Assembly: GCA_902760765.1 (NCBI GenBank)
Contig: CACWHO010000031.1
Span: 1-6,367, forward strand
Direction: 5' to 3'
From: an uncultured Eubacteriales bacterium
GTDB taxonomy: Bacteria > Bacillota > Clostridia > TANB77 > CAG-508
Length of the DNA: 6,367 nucleotides
Shown: positions 1-6,104 of the stretch, one piece after another
How the letters are laid out: each line of letters opens with the position of its first letter
How positions within the stretch are numbered: position 1 is the stretch's first letter
The notes under the pieces: generated by a model
Database searches by the model: none
What the model was told of the DNA's origin: nothing
The model's input: only the letters and a program-made list of their open reading frames with translations
Program-made: the position numbers and the translations under genes

Positions 1-426
1 CCAATTGTTTGCAAAGTATATAAGTGGCATGGAAAAGAATATTATGATGGTGGAATAACAGACCCTATTCCAGTAAAAAAGGCATTTGCAGATGGATGTA
101 CAAGAGTAATTGTAATATTAACAAGAGAAATAAATTATAGAAAAGTTGATAGTGATTCAAGAAAAAGACTTTATCAAGGATTAAAGAAAAAATATCCAGA
201 ATTTACCGAAAAACTAACTAATAGATGTGAAACCTATAATCAAATTTTGGATAGTTTGCTAGAAAATGAAGTTAAACAAGGTAAAGTATTAATAGTAGCT
301 CCAGAAGATACATCTGGTCTAAAAACATTAACAAAAGATGTTAATAAACTTGAAGAATTATATCAATGTGGATATAAAGATGGAGAAAAAATAAAAAAAT
401 TTATTGAAATGAATGAGAACAAATAA
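1..426 (+). CDS. Patatin-like phospholipase family protein, C-terminal part (5' end outside window)
   Basis: This is the last 141 residues of a reading frame already open at base 1 and ending in TAA at 424-426. The peptide YYDGGITDPIPV at residues 14-25 matches the conserved second catalytic block of patatin-like serine lipases, where the Asp of the DG[GA] motif (here D16) pairs with a Ser in a GxSxG motif. That Ser would lie upstream of the window and cannot be checked. After it come 'CTRVIVILTR' (a beta strand typical of the fold) and a charged helical tail with 'KVLIVAPEDTSGLKTLTKD'. This tail resembles the C-terminal extension of the YjjU-like bacterial patatin group. The expected role is hydrolysis of a lipid acyl ester; the substrate is unknown. 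It has no obvious functional tie to the downstream genes, from which it is separated by 256 nt with a hairpin element and a new promoter. Family assignment is fairly secure, substrate is not. Confidence 0.85.
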   Translation, partial: PIVCKVYKWHGKEYYDGGITDPIPVKKAFADGCTRVIVILTREINYRKVDSDSRKRLYQGLKKKYPEFTEKLTNRCETYNQILDSLLENEVKQGKVLIVAPEDTSGLKTLTKDVNKLEELYQCGYKDGEKIKKFIEMNENK

Positions 427-447
427 AAATATTTAATAAGAAATTTA

Positions 448-553
448 AATAAAAAATACAATATTTTAATTTTTAAAGTTCAAGGCGTAGCGTAGCGGTA
501 GGAATGACCTTAGCTATCATTTGAACAAAAATTAAAATATTGTATTTTTTATT
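448..553. repeat. Long, nearly perfect inverted repeat with a G+C-richer structured loop
   Basis: Bases 448-474 are exactly complementary to 527-553 (27 bp, almost all A/T). After a 3-nt AAA bulge at 475-477, GTTCAA (478-483) pairs with TTGAAC (521-526). The 37-nt loop (484-520) is about half G+C, against an A/T-dominated surrounding. It holds a short tandem repeat, GCGTAGCGTAGCG at 485-497, and can fold again: GTAGC (492-496) with GCTAT (513-517), then TAGG (499-502) with CCT/A (508-510 and 512), closing an AATGA loop. The element starts 22 nt after the phospholipase stop. It could act as a two-way terminator, since A-runs and T-runs lie at its base. It could also be a small non-autonomous mobile or intergenic repeat, or a structured RNA. 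No clear target-site duplication and no transposase are present. The structure is seen directly; the role is inferred. Confidence 0.8.
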
Positions 554-608
554 ATTAATTTTTATATATTTTTTATTTATGTATATAAATTATAAAATTT
601 AATATAAT

Positions 609-643
609 AAAAAAAATATCACAAAATAGTTGATATTTTTTTT
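609..643 (+). terminator. A/T hairpin with T-run, possible weak terminator or operator
   Basis: An 8-A run followed by TATCA (609-621) pairs over 13 bp with TGATA plus T-run (631-643), around a 9-nt loop (622-630). There is only one G-C pair, so as an intrinsic terminator it would be weak; the T-run forms part of the stem. Its right arm begins at T631, within the -35 hexamer of the promoter at 630-658, and runs through most of the spacer. An operator-like palindrome is therefore an alternative. An 11-nt direct repeat, TATAAAATTTA, lies on either side (591-601 and 651-661). In a region this A/T-rich, some of this may be chance. Confidence 0.35.
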
Positions 644-658
644 TATTTAATATAAAAT
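630..658 (+). promoter_or_regulatory. Predicted sigma-A-type promoter for the HD-secD-secF-mutL gene group
   Basis: TTGATA at 630-635 matches the -35 consensus at 5 of 6 positions. TAAAAT at 653-658 matches the -10 consensus at 5 of 6, and the spacer is the ideal 17 nt. Transcription would begin near 665, giving a very short leader before the AGGAGG at 672-677 and the ATG at 683. A/T-rich sequence produces many -10 look-alikes, but this pair has the right spacing and position for the first gene of the group. Confidence 0.6.
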
Positions 659-682
659 TTAGAAAGCAAAAAGGAGGAGACA

Positions 683-1342
683 ATGATAACACTTGACGAT
701 GTTAAAAAAAATCCTGAAGTTGATGCACTCATTTTAGGAGCACAAAAACAGTTAAATGCACTTGGATATACAGAACATGGGCATAGACACATATCAATTG
801 TATCAAAAAGAGCAGGAGATATCTTAGAAAAATTGGGATATCCAGAAAGGACTGTTGAACTTGCAAGAATTGCAGGATATTTGCATGATATAGGAAATTG
901 TGTAAATAGAGTTGACCACGCACATAGTGGGGCAATAATGGCATATAATCTTTTAAAAGAAATGGGAATGCCTGTTGAAGAAAGAACAGAAATAATGATG
1001 GCAATTGGAAATCATGATGAAAATACTGGAAGTGCAATTAGTGATATTGGTTCAGCTGTAATTTTAGCTGATAAATCAGATGTTCATAGAGACAGAGTTG
1101 TAAATAAAAATTTATCAACATTTGATATACATGATAGAGTTAATTACGCTGTAACAAATGCTGACTTAACTTTAGATGAAAACGAAAGAAAAATAGTTTT
1201 AAAATTAACAATAGATACAAAAATTTGCCCAGTATTAGATTACTTTGAAATATTTATGGATAGAACAATGATGAGCAAATATGCAGCAAAATATTTAAAA
1301 ATATGGTTTGAGTTAATAATAAACAACACTAAATTATTATAA
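683..1342 (+). CDS. HD-domain metal-dependent phosphohydrolase
   Basis: A 219-residue soluble protein of the HD superfamily, whose members use bound metal ions to hydrolyse phosphate esters, often of nucleotides. The metal-binding pattern is visible in order: GHRH (33-36), LHDIG (67-71, the HD pair H68/D69), HAHSG (79-83), NHDE (110-113) and LADKSDVHRDR (128-138, with D130 as the usual final ligand). The spacing resembles the HD-GYP branch, but there is no GYP motif, so cyclic-di-GMP hydrolysis should not be assumed. No signal peptide or membrane helix is seen. The start is supported by AGGAGG at 672-677, five bases before the ATG. It is the first gene after the predicted promoter and lies 24 nt before the secD-like gene, so it is probably the head of the operon. 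The substrate is unknown. Confidence 0.88.
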   Translation: MITLDDVKKNPEVDALILGAQKQLNALGYTEHGHRHISIVSKRAGDILEKLGYPERTVELARIAGYLHDIGNCVNRVDHAHSGAIMAYNLLKEMGMPVEERTEIMMAIGNHDENTGSAISDIGSAVILADKSDVHRDRVVNKNLSTFDIHDRVNYAVTNADLTLDENERKIVLKLTIDTKICPVLDYFEIFMDRTMMSKYAAKYLKIWFELIINNTKLL

Positions 1343-1350
1343 TTATACAT

Positions 1351-1358
1351 GGGAAGGA
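1351..1358 (+). promoter_or_regulatory. Ribosome binding site deciding the secD-like start
   Basis: GGGAAGGA lies 8 nt before ATG 1367. The earlier in-frame ATG at 1349 has only A/T-rich sequence upstream and overlaps this site, and GTG 1361 is too close to it. ATG 1367 is therefore preferred; ATG 1370 directly after it is also possible. Confidence 0.6.
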
Positions 1359-1366
1359 ATGTGAAA

Positions 1367-2746
1367 ATGATGAAAAGCAAGACACAAAGAAAGGAAAATA
1401 AAAATTTTTGGAAAAATATTAGAATACTAACAATTTCTTTATTAATAGTACTTATATCTATGATAGGATTTTATGGAATTTATGAACAAGACAAAAATAT
1501 GATGAAAAATAAAGTAAAAGATTATCAATATGCAATGGATATAAATGGTGCAAGAACAATAAAACTTGCATTAAATTCTGATGTTGCTGAAGAAGACAAA
1601 AAAGAAGAAAACTACGTAAAAGCAAAAAATGTAATTGAAAACAGATTAAAATATATGAATGTTGGAGAATATAATATATCTTTAAATAAGTCAAATGGAG
1701 AAATATATATTGAAATACCAGAGAATACAAATACAGATAAAACTATTGCTAACTTAACAACAGTAGGAAAATTTGAAATTCAAGATAGCACAACACAAGA
1801 AGTTTTATTAAATAATGAAGATATAAAAGCATCAAAAGTTTTATATAGCCAAGACTCAACTGGGACAGTTCCATATTTGGAAATTGATTTTAACAAAAAT
1901 GGAAAGAAAAAATTAAAAGAAATTTCAACACCAACTACAACTGAAGAAAATAATGTTGCAGAAAATGAAACAACAGAAAATTCTGTTGAAAATACTACAA
2001 ACACAACAAATACAACAGATAATGCAAATACAACTTCTAGAGAAATAACAATGAAGCTTGATGACCAAGATATATTAACAACAACATTTGATGAACCTAT
2101 CAAAAATGGAGTAATACAATTATCTGTTGGTTCATCAACAACAGATTCAGAAACATTATCTGGATATATATCACAAGCACAAAACGTTGCAATGGTTCTA
2201 GATAGTGGTAATTTACCTGTAGAATATGAAATAGAAAAAAATCAATATATTTTATCTGATATAACAAATAATTGTATAATTTATGTAGAAATTGCAATTG
2301 CTGTATTAACTTTAATTAGTGTATTAATTTTAATTATTAAATACAAGATGAATGGACTACTTGCAGGATTAAGCTTAATAGGATTATTGGCAGTATTTAC
2401 ATTAACAATCAGATATGCAAATGTACTTATCTCAATAGAATCAGTTGTAGGAATTGTACTGGTTGTGTTATTAGATTATATTTTAACAATAATGATTCTA
2501 AATAAACAAAAAGAAAATATAAAAGATGAAATAGAAAATGCAACAAATAAGGCTATAATAGATTCTTATAAAGTATTTTTAAGTAGAACTTTACCAATTT
2601 TTATAATGGCAATTGTCTTTACATTTATAAAATGGAATCCATTAAGTAGCTTTGGAATGGTAGTATTTTGGGGATTATCATTAATTATATTATATAATGT
2701 AATAATAACAAAATTCTTATTAAAAGAAAGAACACAAGGCAAATAG
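1367..2746 (+). CDS. secD: Divergent SecD-family protein translocase subunit
   Basis: A 459-residue membrane protein (465 if ATG 1349 is used) with SecD architecture. A Lys-rich N-terminus leads into helix 1 (about 18-39), a large extracytoplasmic P1-type domain (about 52-294), then five helices (about 302-324, 329-349, 356-378, 403-422, 428-451). SecD assists late steps of Sec-dependent export with SecF, driven by the proton motive force. Family traits still visible are 'RLKYMNVGEYNI' and 'IEIPENTNTDKTI' in P1, 'AQNVAMVLDSGNLPVEY' (271-287) matching the AL.SGALP motif, and 'GIVLVVLLDYILTIMIL' (362-378) in place of the GMAVDANVLIFER helix. The motif Asp survives as D370 but the following Ala-Asn is lost. 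The N-terminal LDLxGG motif is reduced to 'MDINGART'. R407, in 'LSRTLP', lies where SecD normally has a Thr/Asp-rich segment. A Thr/Asn/Glu-rich insert splits P1. The TAG stop overlaps the secF ribosome binding site. Confidence 0.8.
   Translation: MMKSKTQRKENKNFWKNIRILTISLLIVLISMIGFYGIYEQDKNMMKNKVKDYQYAMDINGARTIKLALNSDVAEEDKKEENYVKAKNVIENRLKYMNVGEYNISLNKSNGEIYIEIPENTNTDKTIANLTTVGKFEIQDSTTQEVLLNNEDIKASKVLYSQDSTGTVPYLEIDFNKNGKKKLKEISTPTTTEENNVAENETTENSVENTTNTTNTTDNANTTSREITMKLDDQDILTTTFDEPIKNGVIQLSVGSSTTDSETLSGYISQAQNVAMVLDSGNLPVEYEIEKNQYILSDITNNCIIYVEIAIAVLTLISVLILIIKYKMNGLLAGLSLIGLLAVFTLTIRYANVLISIESVVGIVLVVLLDYILTIMILNKQKENIKDEIENATNKAIIDSYKVFLSRTLPIFIMAIVFTFIKWNPLSSFGMVVFWGLSLIILYNVIITKFLLKERTQGK
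1928..2038 (+). repeat. Thr/Asn/Glu-rich low-complexity insert in the SecD-like P1 domain
   Basis: About 37 codons (residues 188-224 of the 459-residue protein) are dominated by Thr, Asn and Glu. They include three imperfect 9-nt units of the type AAT-ACA-ACA at 1991-2017, each encoding Asn-Thr-Thr. It lies between recognisable P1 segments, so it is probably a flexible surface loop facing outside the cytoplasm. Repeats of this kind can change length by slippage. Confidence 0.75.
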
Positions 2747-2750
2747 GAGG
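2745..2750 (+). promoter_or_regulatory. secF ribosome binding site overlapping the secD stop
   Basis: AGGAGG begins inside the TAG stop codon (2744-2746) of the SecD-like gene and lies 8 nt before ATG 2759. Ribosomes ending on secD would uncover the secF site, which suggests coupled translation and balanced amounts of the two subunits. Confidence 0.8.
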
Positions 2751-2758
2751 AATTAATA

Positions 2759-3415
2759 ATGAAACATAAAAGCACAATAATCTTAACAATTATGATTGTA
2801 ACAATACTAATTGCTGGAACAATAATGATATTTACAAAAGGTTTAGCTTTTGATTTAAAATTACAAGACACACAAAAGGTTGAAATGGTAATTGGACAAA
2901 AATTTGAGAAAAAAGACATAAAAGATATTGCACATGAAGTATTTGGAAAACAACCAGTTTTAATTAGCACAGTAGAAGTATATGAAGAAACAGCAAGCAT
3001 CACAACAACACAAATTTCAAATGAACAAAAAGTGGAATTAATCAAAAAAATAAATGAAAAATACGGAACAGATATAAAAGAAGATGATGTTACTGTTGAA
3101 CAAGTTTCACATGTTAGAGGTAGAGATTTTATAAAACCATATATAGTTCCATTTGTAATTGCAACTGCAATAATTTTAGTATATTTAATGATTAGATATT
3201 ATAAATTGAATAGTGCAAAAGTATTATTACAATCAGCTGTAATAATTGCATTATCTCAATTAGTATTACTTGGAGTAATAGTTATTACAAGAATGCCAAA
3301 TGGAAGATACACAATACCTTTGGTTTTATTAACATATGTTTTTTCAACATATATTTGTACAACAAAATTTGATAAAAAATTAAGTGAAAATAAAGTAAAA
3401 GTAGAAAAAGAATAA
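2759..3415 (+). CDS. secF: Shortened SecF-family protein translocase subunit
   Basis: A 218-residue membrane protein just after the SecD-like gene (12-nt gap). It has helix 1 (about 5-26), a periplasm-side-type domain (about 27-122), then helices at about 127-146, 153-177 and 184-201. SecF partner features are 'VEQVSHVRGRDFIKPY' (113-128), equivalent to the VGPxxGxEL segment before helix 2, and 'YLMIRYYKLN' after it, equivalent to the YIxxRF motif. SecF usually has about 300 residues and six helices. Here the protein ends just after the helix 4 region, where 'FSTYICTTKFDKKLSEN' replaces the NDTIVVFDRIREN motif. Helices 5-6 and the usual GxDFxGGT motif after helix 1 are missing. Only 53 nt separate the stop from mutL, so the missing part is not hidden in another frame. 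Taken alone the protein would be hard to identify; the pairing with SecD makes SecF the best call. Confidence 0.72.
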   Translation: MKHKSTIILTIMIVTILIAGTIMIFTKGLAFDLKLQDTQKVEMVIGQKFEKKDIKDIAHEVFGKQPVLISTVEVYEETASITTTQISNEQKVELIKKINEKYGTDIKEDDVTVEQVSHVRGRDFIKPYIVPFVIATAIILVYLMIRYYKLNSAKVLLQSAVIIALSQLVLLGVIVITRMPNGRYTIPLVLLTYVFSTYICTTKFDKKLSENKVKVEKE

Positions 3416-3455
3416 TTAAATATATAAAATTTTAATATAAAAAGATATATATTTT

Positions 3456-3460
3456 GGGGG
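3456..3460 (+). promoter_or_regulatory. Unusual GGGGG ribosome binding site for mutL
   Basis: GGGGG followed by AA lies 8 nt before ATG 3469 and is the only purine-rich site in the 53-nt gap. It is a poorer match to the 16S rRNA tail than the AGGAGG sites of the other genes, so mutL may be translated less. An upstream in-frame TTG at 3454 overlaps this site and is rejected as the start. Confidence 0.65.
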
Positions 3461-3468
3461 AATTTTAT

Positions 3469-5631
3469 ATGGGAAATATCGTATTACTAGATGACTTAAC
3501 AATAAATAAAATTGCTGCTGGAGAAGTTATTGAAAGACCAGCATCTGTAGTAAAAGAAATGGTAGAGAATTCAATAGATGCAGGAGCAAATAATATAACA
3601 GTTGAAATAAAAAATGGAGGAATTTCATTTATTAAAGTAACAGATAATGGTAAAGGAATTTTACCAGATGATTTAGAAATAGCATTTGAAAGACATGCTA
3701 CAAGCAAAATTAGAAATGCAGATGATTTAAATGTTGTAACATCTATGGGATTTAGAGGTGAAGCATTAGCAAGTATTGCAGCAATTGCAAATGTTGAAAT
3801 GATTTCAAAAACTGAAAAACAAGACATAGGATATAAAATAATTGTTGAAGGTGGAGATGTTAAAGATAAAGAAGAGGTTGGATGCCAAACAGGAACTTCA
3901 ATTACTGTAAAAAATTTATTTTATAATACCCCAGTTAGATATAAATTTTTAAAGAAAGATTTTACAGAAGCGGGATACATAGAAGATGTTATTACTAGAA
4001 TTGCATTGGTAAATCCAGAAATTGCAATAAAACTTATAAATACAGGAAAAACAGTAATCCAAACAAATGGTAATGGAGACATAAAAAGTGTAATATATAG
4101 CATTTATGGCAAAGATATTGCAACAGGAATTTTACCAGTAAATTATGAATACGAAGATATAAAAGTTTCTGGTGTAATTGGAAAACCAGAAATAGCAAGG
4201 TCAAATAGGTCAAATCAACTATTTTTTGTAAATAAAAGATATATAAAAGACAAAACAATTTCAGCTGCAACAGAACAAGCATACAAAGGTTTAATTCCAA
4301 TTGGAAGATATGGATTTGTTATTTTGAATGTAACGATGAATCCTGCAAAAGTAGATGTTAATGTTCATCCAGCAAAATTGGAAGTAAGGTTCCAGGAAGA
4401 AAATAAAGTATTCCAGGCAATTTATCATGCAATTAAAGATACATTATTAAAAGGTGAATTAGTTGCAAATACTGATAGAAAAGAAATAGATTTAGAGCAA
4501 GAAAAACAAATAAATGGATTATTTGACTTTAGAAAAAATGAATCAGAAAAAATTGAAAACTATACTAATAAAGAAAGTGACATTAAGACAAACGCAAAAC
4601 GAATAGATGATTTATCAATAAATGTAGGACAAGGCGGACCAATAAATACAGCTGATATTCTAGCAAAACTAAAGGAAGATAATACAACCCAAAATCTTAA
4701 AAATGTAGAAAAAACAATTAATACAACAAATACAGAAAAAGTAGATTTTGTCGAAATGTATAAAAAATATTTTGGTGTAGAACCAGTACTATCAGAAGAA
4801 AAATTGAATGAAGAACTAAAAGAAAATGAAGAACAAAATTATAACAAAAAAGAAGATTCTATGCCAAATGAATCTGAGCAAGACACTGAAAAACAAAATA
4901 ATTTTAAACCCGATAATGCAGAATCAGAAAATGCAGAGCCAGTTAATACAGAATCAAACAACACAGACGAAAATGTAATTAAAAATAAAGCAGAAGCATT
5001 TGACGTAAAAAATGACAATGTATCTGTATTTGAACAAACAGAAGAAGTAAAAAAACCAGAATATAAATTTATTGGAATAATATTTAATACATACATAATT
5101 ATCGAAATGGAAAAAGAAATGTACATGATAGACCAACATGCAGCACATGAAAGAATATTATATGAAAAGGTAAAAGAAAATTATTATAGTGAAAAAACAA
5201 CAGATTCACAAATGCTTTTAATACCTGATATCATAACATTATCACATAAAGATATGGAGATAGCAAAAGAAAATTTTGATATGTTTGAAAAGGCAGGATT
5301 TTGCCTAGAAGAATTTGGAGAAAATACAATAAAATTAACTGGTGTACCAACAATATGTGTTGATATTGATAATAAACAATTATTTTTAGATACATTAGAC
5401 CAAATAAATACCATTTCAAGAACTGCAAAACAAGAAAAAGAAGAAAGATTTATTGCAACTGTTGCATGCAAAGCAGCAGTAAAAGCTGGAATGGTATTAA
5501 CAAGTGAAGAAGTTGAAAATTTAATAGATGGATTGTTAAAATTACCAAATCCATTTACGTGCCCACATGGTAGACCAACTACAATAAAAATGACAAAATA
5601 TGAAATTGAAAGAAAATTTGCAAGAAAATAA
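3469..5631 (+). CDS. mutL: DNA mismatch repair protein MutL, endonuclease type
   Basis: A 720-residue MutL. The N-terminal ATPase (about 1-330) shows all GHKL motifs: 'KEMVENSIDAG' with E33/N34, DNGKGI (59-64), FRGEAL (95-100), GTSITVKNLFYNTP (142-155), and NVHPAKLEVRF starting at 298, with K303 as the conserved nucleotide-contacting Lys. A charged linker (about 331-530) leads to the C-terminal dimerisation and nuclease domain. That domain has DQHAAHERILYE (555-566, matching DQHAx2Ex4E), ACK (666-668) and CPHGRP (698-703), the metal-site motifs of nicking MutL proteins, plus QMLLIP (581-586), which resembles the beta-clamp-binding QEMIVP of Bacillus subtilis MutL. It should nick the daughter strand after MutS finds a mismatch, in a pathway without MutH or methylation. 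The protein is roughly 90 residues longer than the B. subtilis protein, because of the linker. ATG 3469 gives the standard N-terminus. mutS is not adjacent within the window. Confidence 0.98.
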   Translation: MGNIVLLDDLTINKIAAGEVIERPASVVKEMVENSIDAGANNITVEIKNGGISFIKVTDNGKGILPDDLEIAFERHATSKIRNADDLNVVTSMGFRGEALASIAAIANVEMISKTEKQDIGYKIIVEGGDVKDKEEVGCQTGTSITVKNLFYNTPVRYKFLKKDFTEAGYIEDVITRIALVNPEIAIKLINTGKTVIQTNGNGDIKSVIYSIYGKDIATGILPVNYEYEDIKVSGVIGKPEIARSNRSNQLFFVNKRYIKDKTISAATEQAYKGLIPIGRYGFVILNVTMNPAKVDVNVHPAKLEVRFQEENKVFQAIYHAIKDTLLKGELVANTDRKEIDLEQEKQINGLFDFRKNESEKIENYTNKESDIKTNAKRIDDLSINVGQGGPINTADILAKLKEDNTTQNLKNVEKTINTTNTEKVDFVEMYKKYFGVEPVLSEEKLNEELKENEEQNYNKKEDSMPNESEQDTEKQNNFKPDNAESENAEPVNTESNNTDENVIKNKAEAFDVKNDNVSVFEQTEEVKKPEYKFIGIIFNTYIIIEMEKEMYMIDQHAAHERILYEKVKENYYSEKTTDSQMLLIPDIITLSHKDMEIAKENFDMFEKAGFCLEEFGENTIKLTGVPTICVDIDNKQLFLDTLDQINTISRTAKQEKEERFIATVACKAAVKAGMVLTSEEVENLIDGLLKLPNPFTCPHGRPTTIKMTKYEIERKFARK
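4459..5058 (+). other. Long low-complexity linker region of mutL
   Basis: Codons for residues about 331-530 are rich in Asn, Glu, Lys and Thr and show little family conservation. They include the repeat-like DNAESENAEP and INTTNTEK stretches. Two patches look ordered, 'PINTADILAKL' and 'VDFVEMYKKYFGVEP', and may be short helices or docking sites. MutL linkers are normally flexible and variable, so length alone does not imply a new function. Confidence 0.7.
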
Positions 5632-5648
5632 TTTGAAGGGATAAAAAA

Positions 5649-6080
5649 ATGACAATAACATCAATATCAATATCAGTAGCTATAATTATGTCACTAATTT
5701 TGGTCGCATGGCTATGGAATAGATTAGGAAATATCGATAATCCAACAAAAATAATTTCAATTATTCTAGGAATTATAATAGTTTGGATTTTTACACTTAT
5801 AACATTTAATATTGCAAAAATAGGAATAAATTTTGAAAATAAAGACGTATTAAAAACTGTAAGAAGAGTATTTGTTATAATGTTTACAATTATAAATGGA
5901 TATTTAGTTTTACCATTTTTATTTAAAAGATTAAATTTAATAAATAATAATGAAATAGATAAAGAAAAATTTAAAAAAAGTATAATAATATTACTTATTA
6001 TTGTTGTTATAGTATTTATATTTGAAATCAACTACATGGGTTCTTTACAAAAAACTATTATTGAATTGATGAATAAATAA
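5649..6080 (+). CDS. Small four-helix membrane protein of unknown function
   Basis: I do not recognise this 143-residue protein. It has four strongly hydrophobic helices (about 6-23, 35-56, 73-92, 111-127), rich in Ile, Val and Phe. The loops are short: a 'NRLGNIDNPTK' turn, a middle loop with 'NFENKDVLKTVRR', and a charged 'KRLNLINNNEIDKEKFKK' loop. No catalytic motif, signal peptidase site or conserved charged pair is visible. By the positive-inside rule, the Lys/Arg-rich loop after helix 3 is probably cytoplasmic. It has a credible binding site (AAGGG at 5636-5640, 8 nt before the ATG). It sits 17 nt after mutL and 24 nt before miaA, so it is very likely expressed with them. The coding strand has normal codon use for the window, and the reverse-strand frame here is a shadow. 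Confidence 0.8.
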   Translation: MTITSISISVAIIMSLILVAWLWNRLGNIDNPTKIISIILGIIIVWIFTLITFNIAKIGINFENKDVLKTVRRVFVIMFTIINGYLVLPFLFKRLNLINNNEIDKEKFKKSIIILLIIVVIVFIFEINYMGSLQKTIIELMNK

Positions 6081-6104
6081 AATGTAATTTTAGTTGGAGG
6101 TATT

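Noticed and set aside
484..520. The G+C-richer loop considered as a tRNA or part of one.
   Set aside because: It is only 37 nt, with no cloverleaf, no T-loop motif and no anticodon stem.
478..526. GTTCAA...TTGAAC flanking a structured loop, considered as an integron attC-type site.
   Set aside because: attC sites run RYYYAAC on the left to GTTRRRY on the right. Here the order is the opposite and no integrase or cassette array is present.
683..1342. HD protein considered as a cyclic-di-GMP phosphodiesterase of the HD-GYP type.
   Set aside because: The spacing of metal ligands is similar but the GYP motif is absent.
1991..2038. Asn-Thr-Thr repeats considered as a glycosylation or adhesion domain.
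   Set aside because: Low-complexity A-rich codons explain them, and nothing in the window points to glycosylation.
1780..2103. Open reverse-strand frame opposite the SecD-like gene, encoding a Val/Ser-rich peptide.
   Set aside because: It mirrors the ACA/ACT-rich forward codons, has no credible ribosome binding site or family features, and the forward frame is clearly the real gene. The other reverse-strand frames in the window were rejected for the same reasons.
3418..3454. A 9-bp A/T-only inverted repeat (3418-3426 with 3446-3454) in the gap before mutL, considered as a terminator or promoter element.
   Set aside because: It has no G-C pair, a 19-nt loop and no following T-run beyond one base, and such repeats are expected by chance at this base composition. 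TATAAAAT nearby lacks a convincing -35.
3454..3468. TTG at 3454 as the start of mutL, adding five residues.
   Set aside because: It overlaps the only ribosome binding site, and ATG 3469 gives the standard MutL N-terminus.
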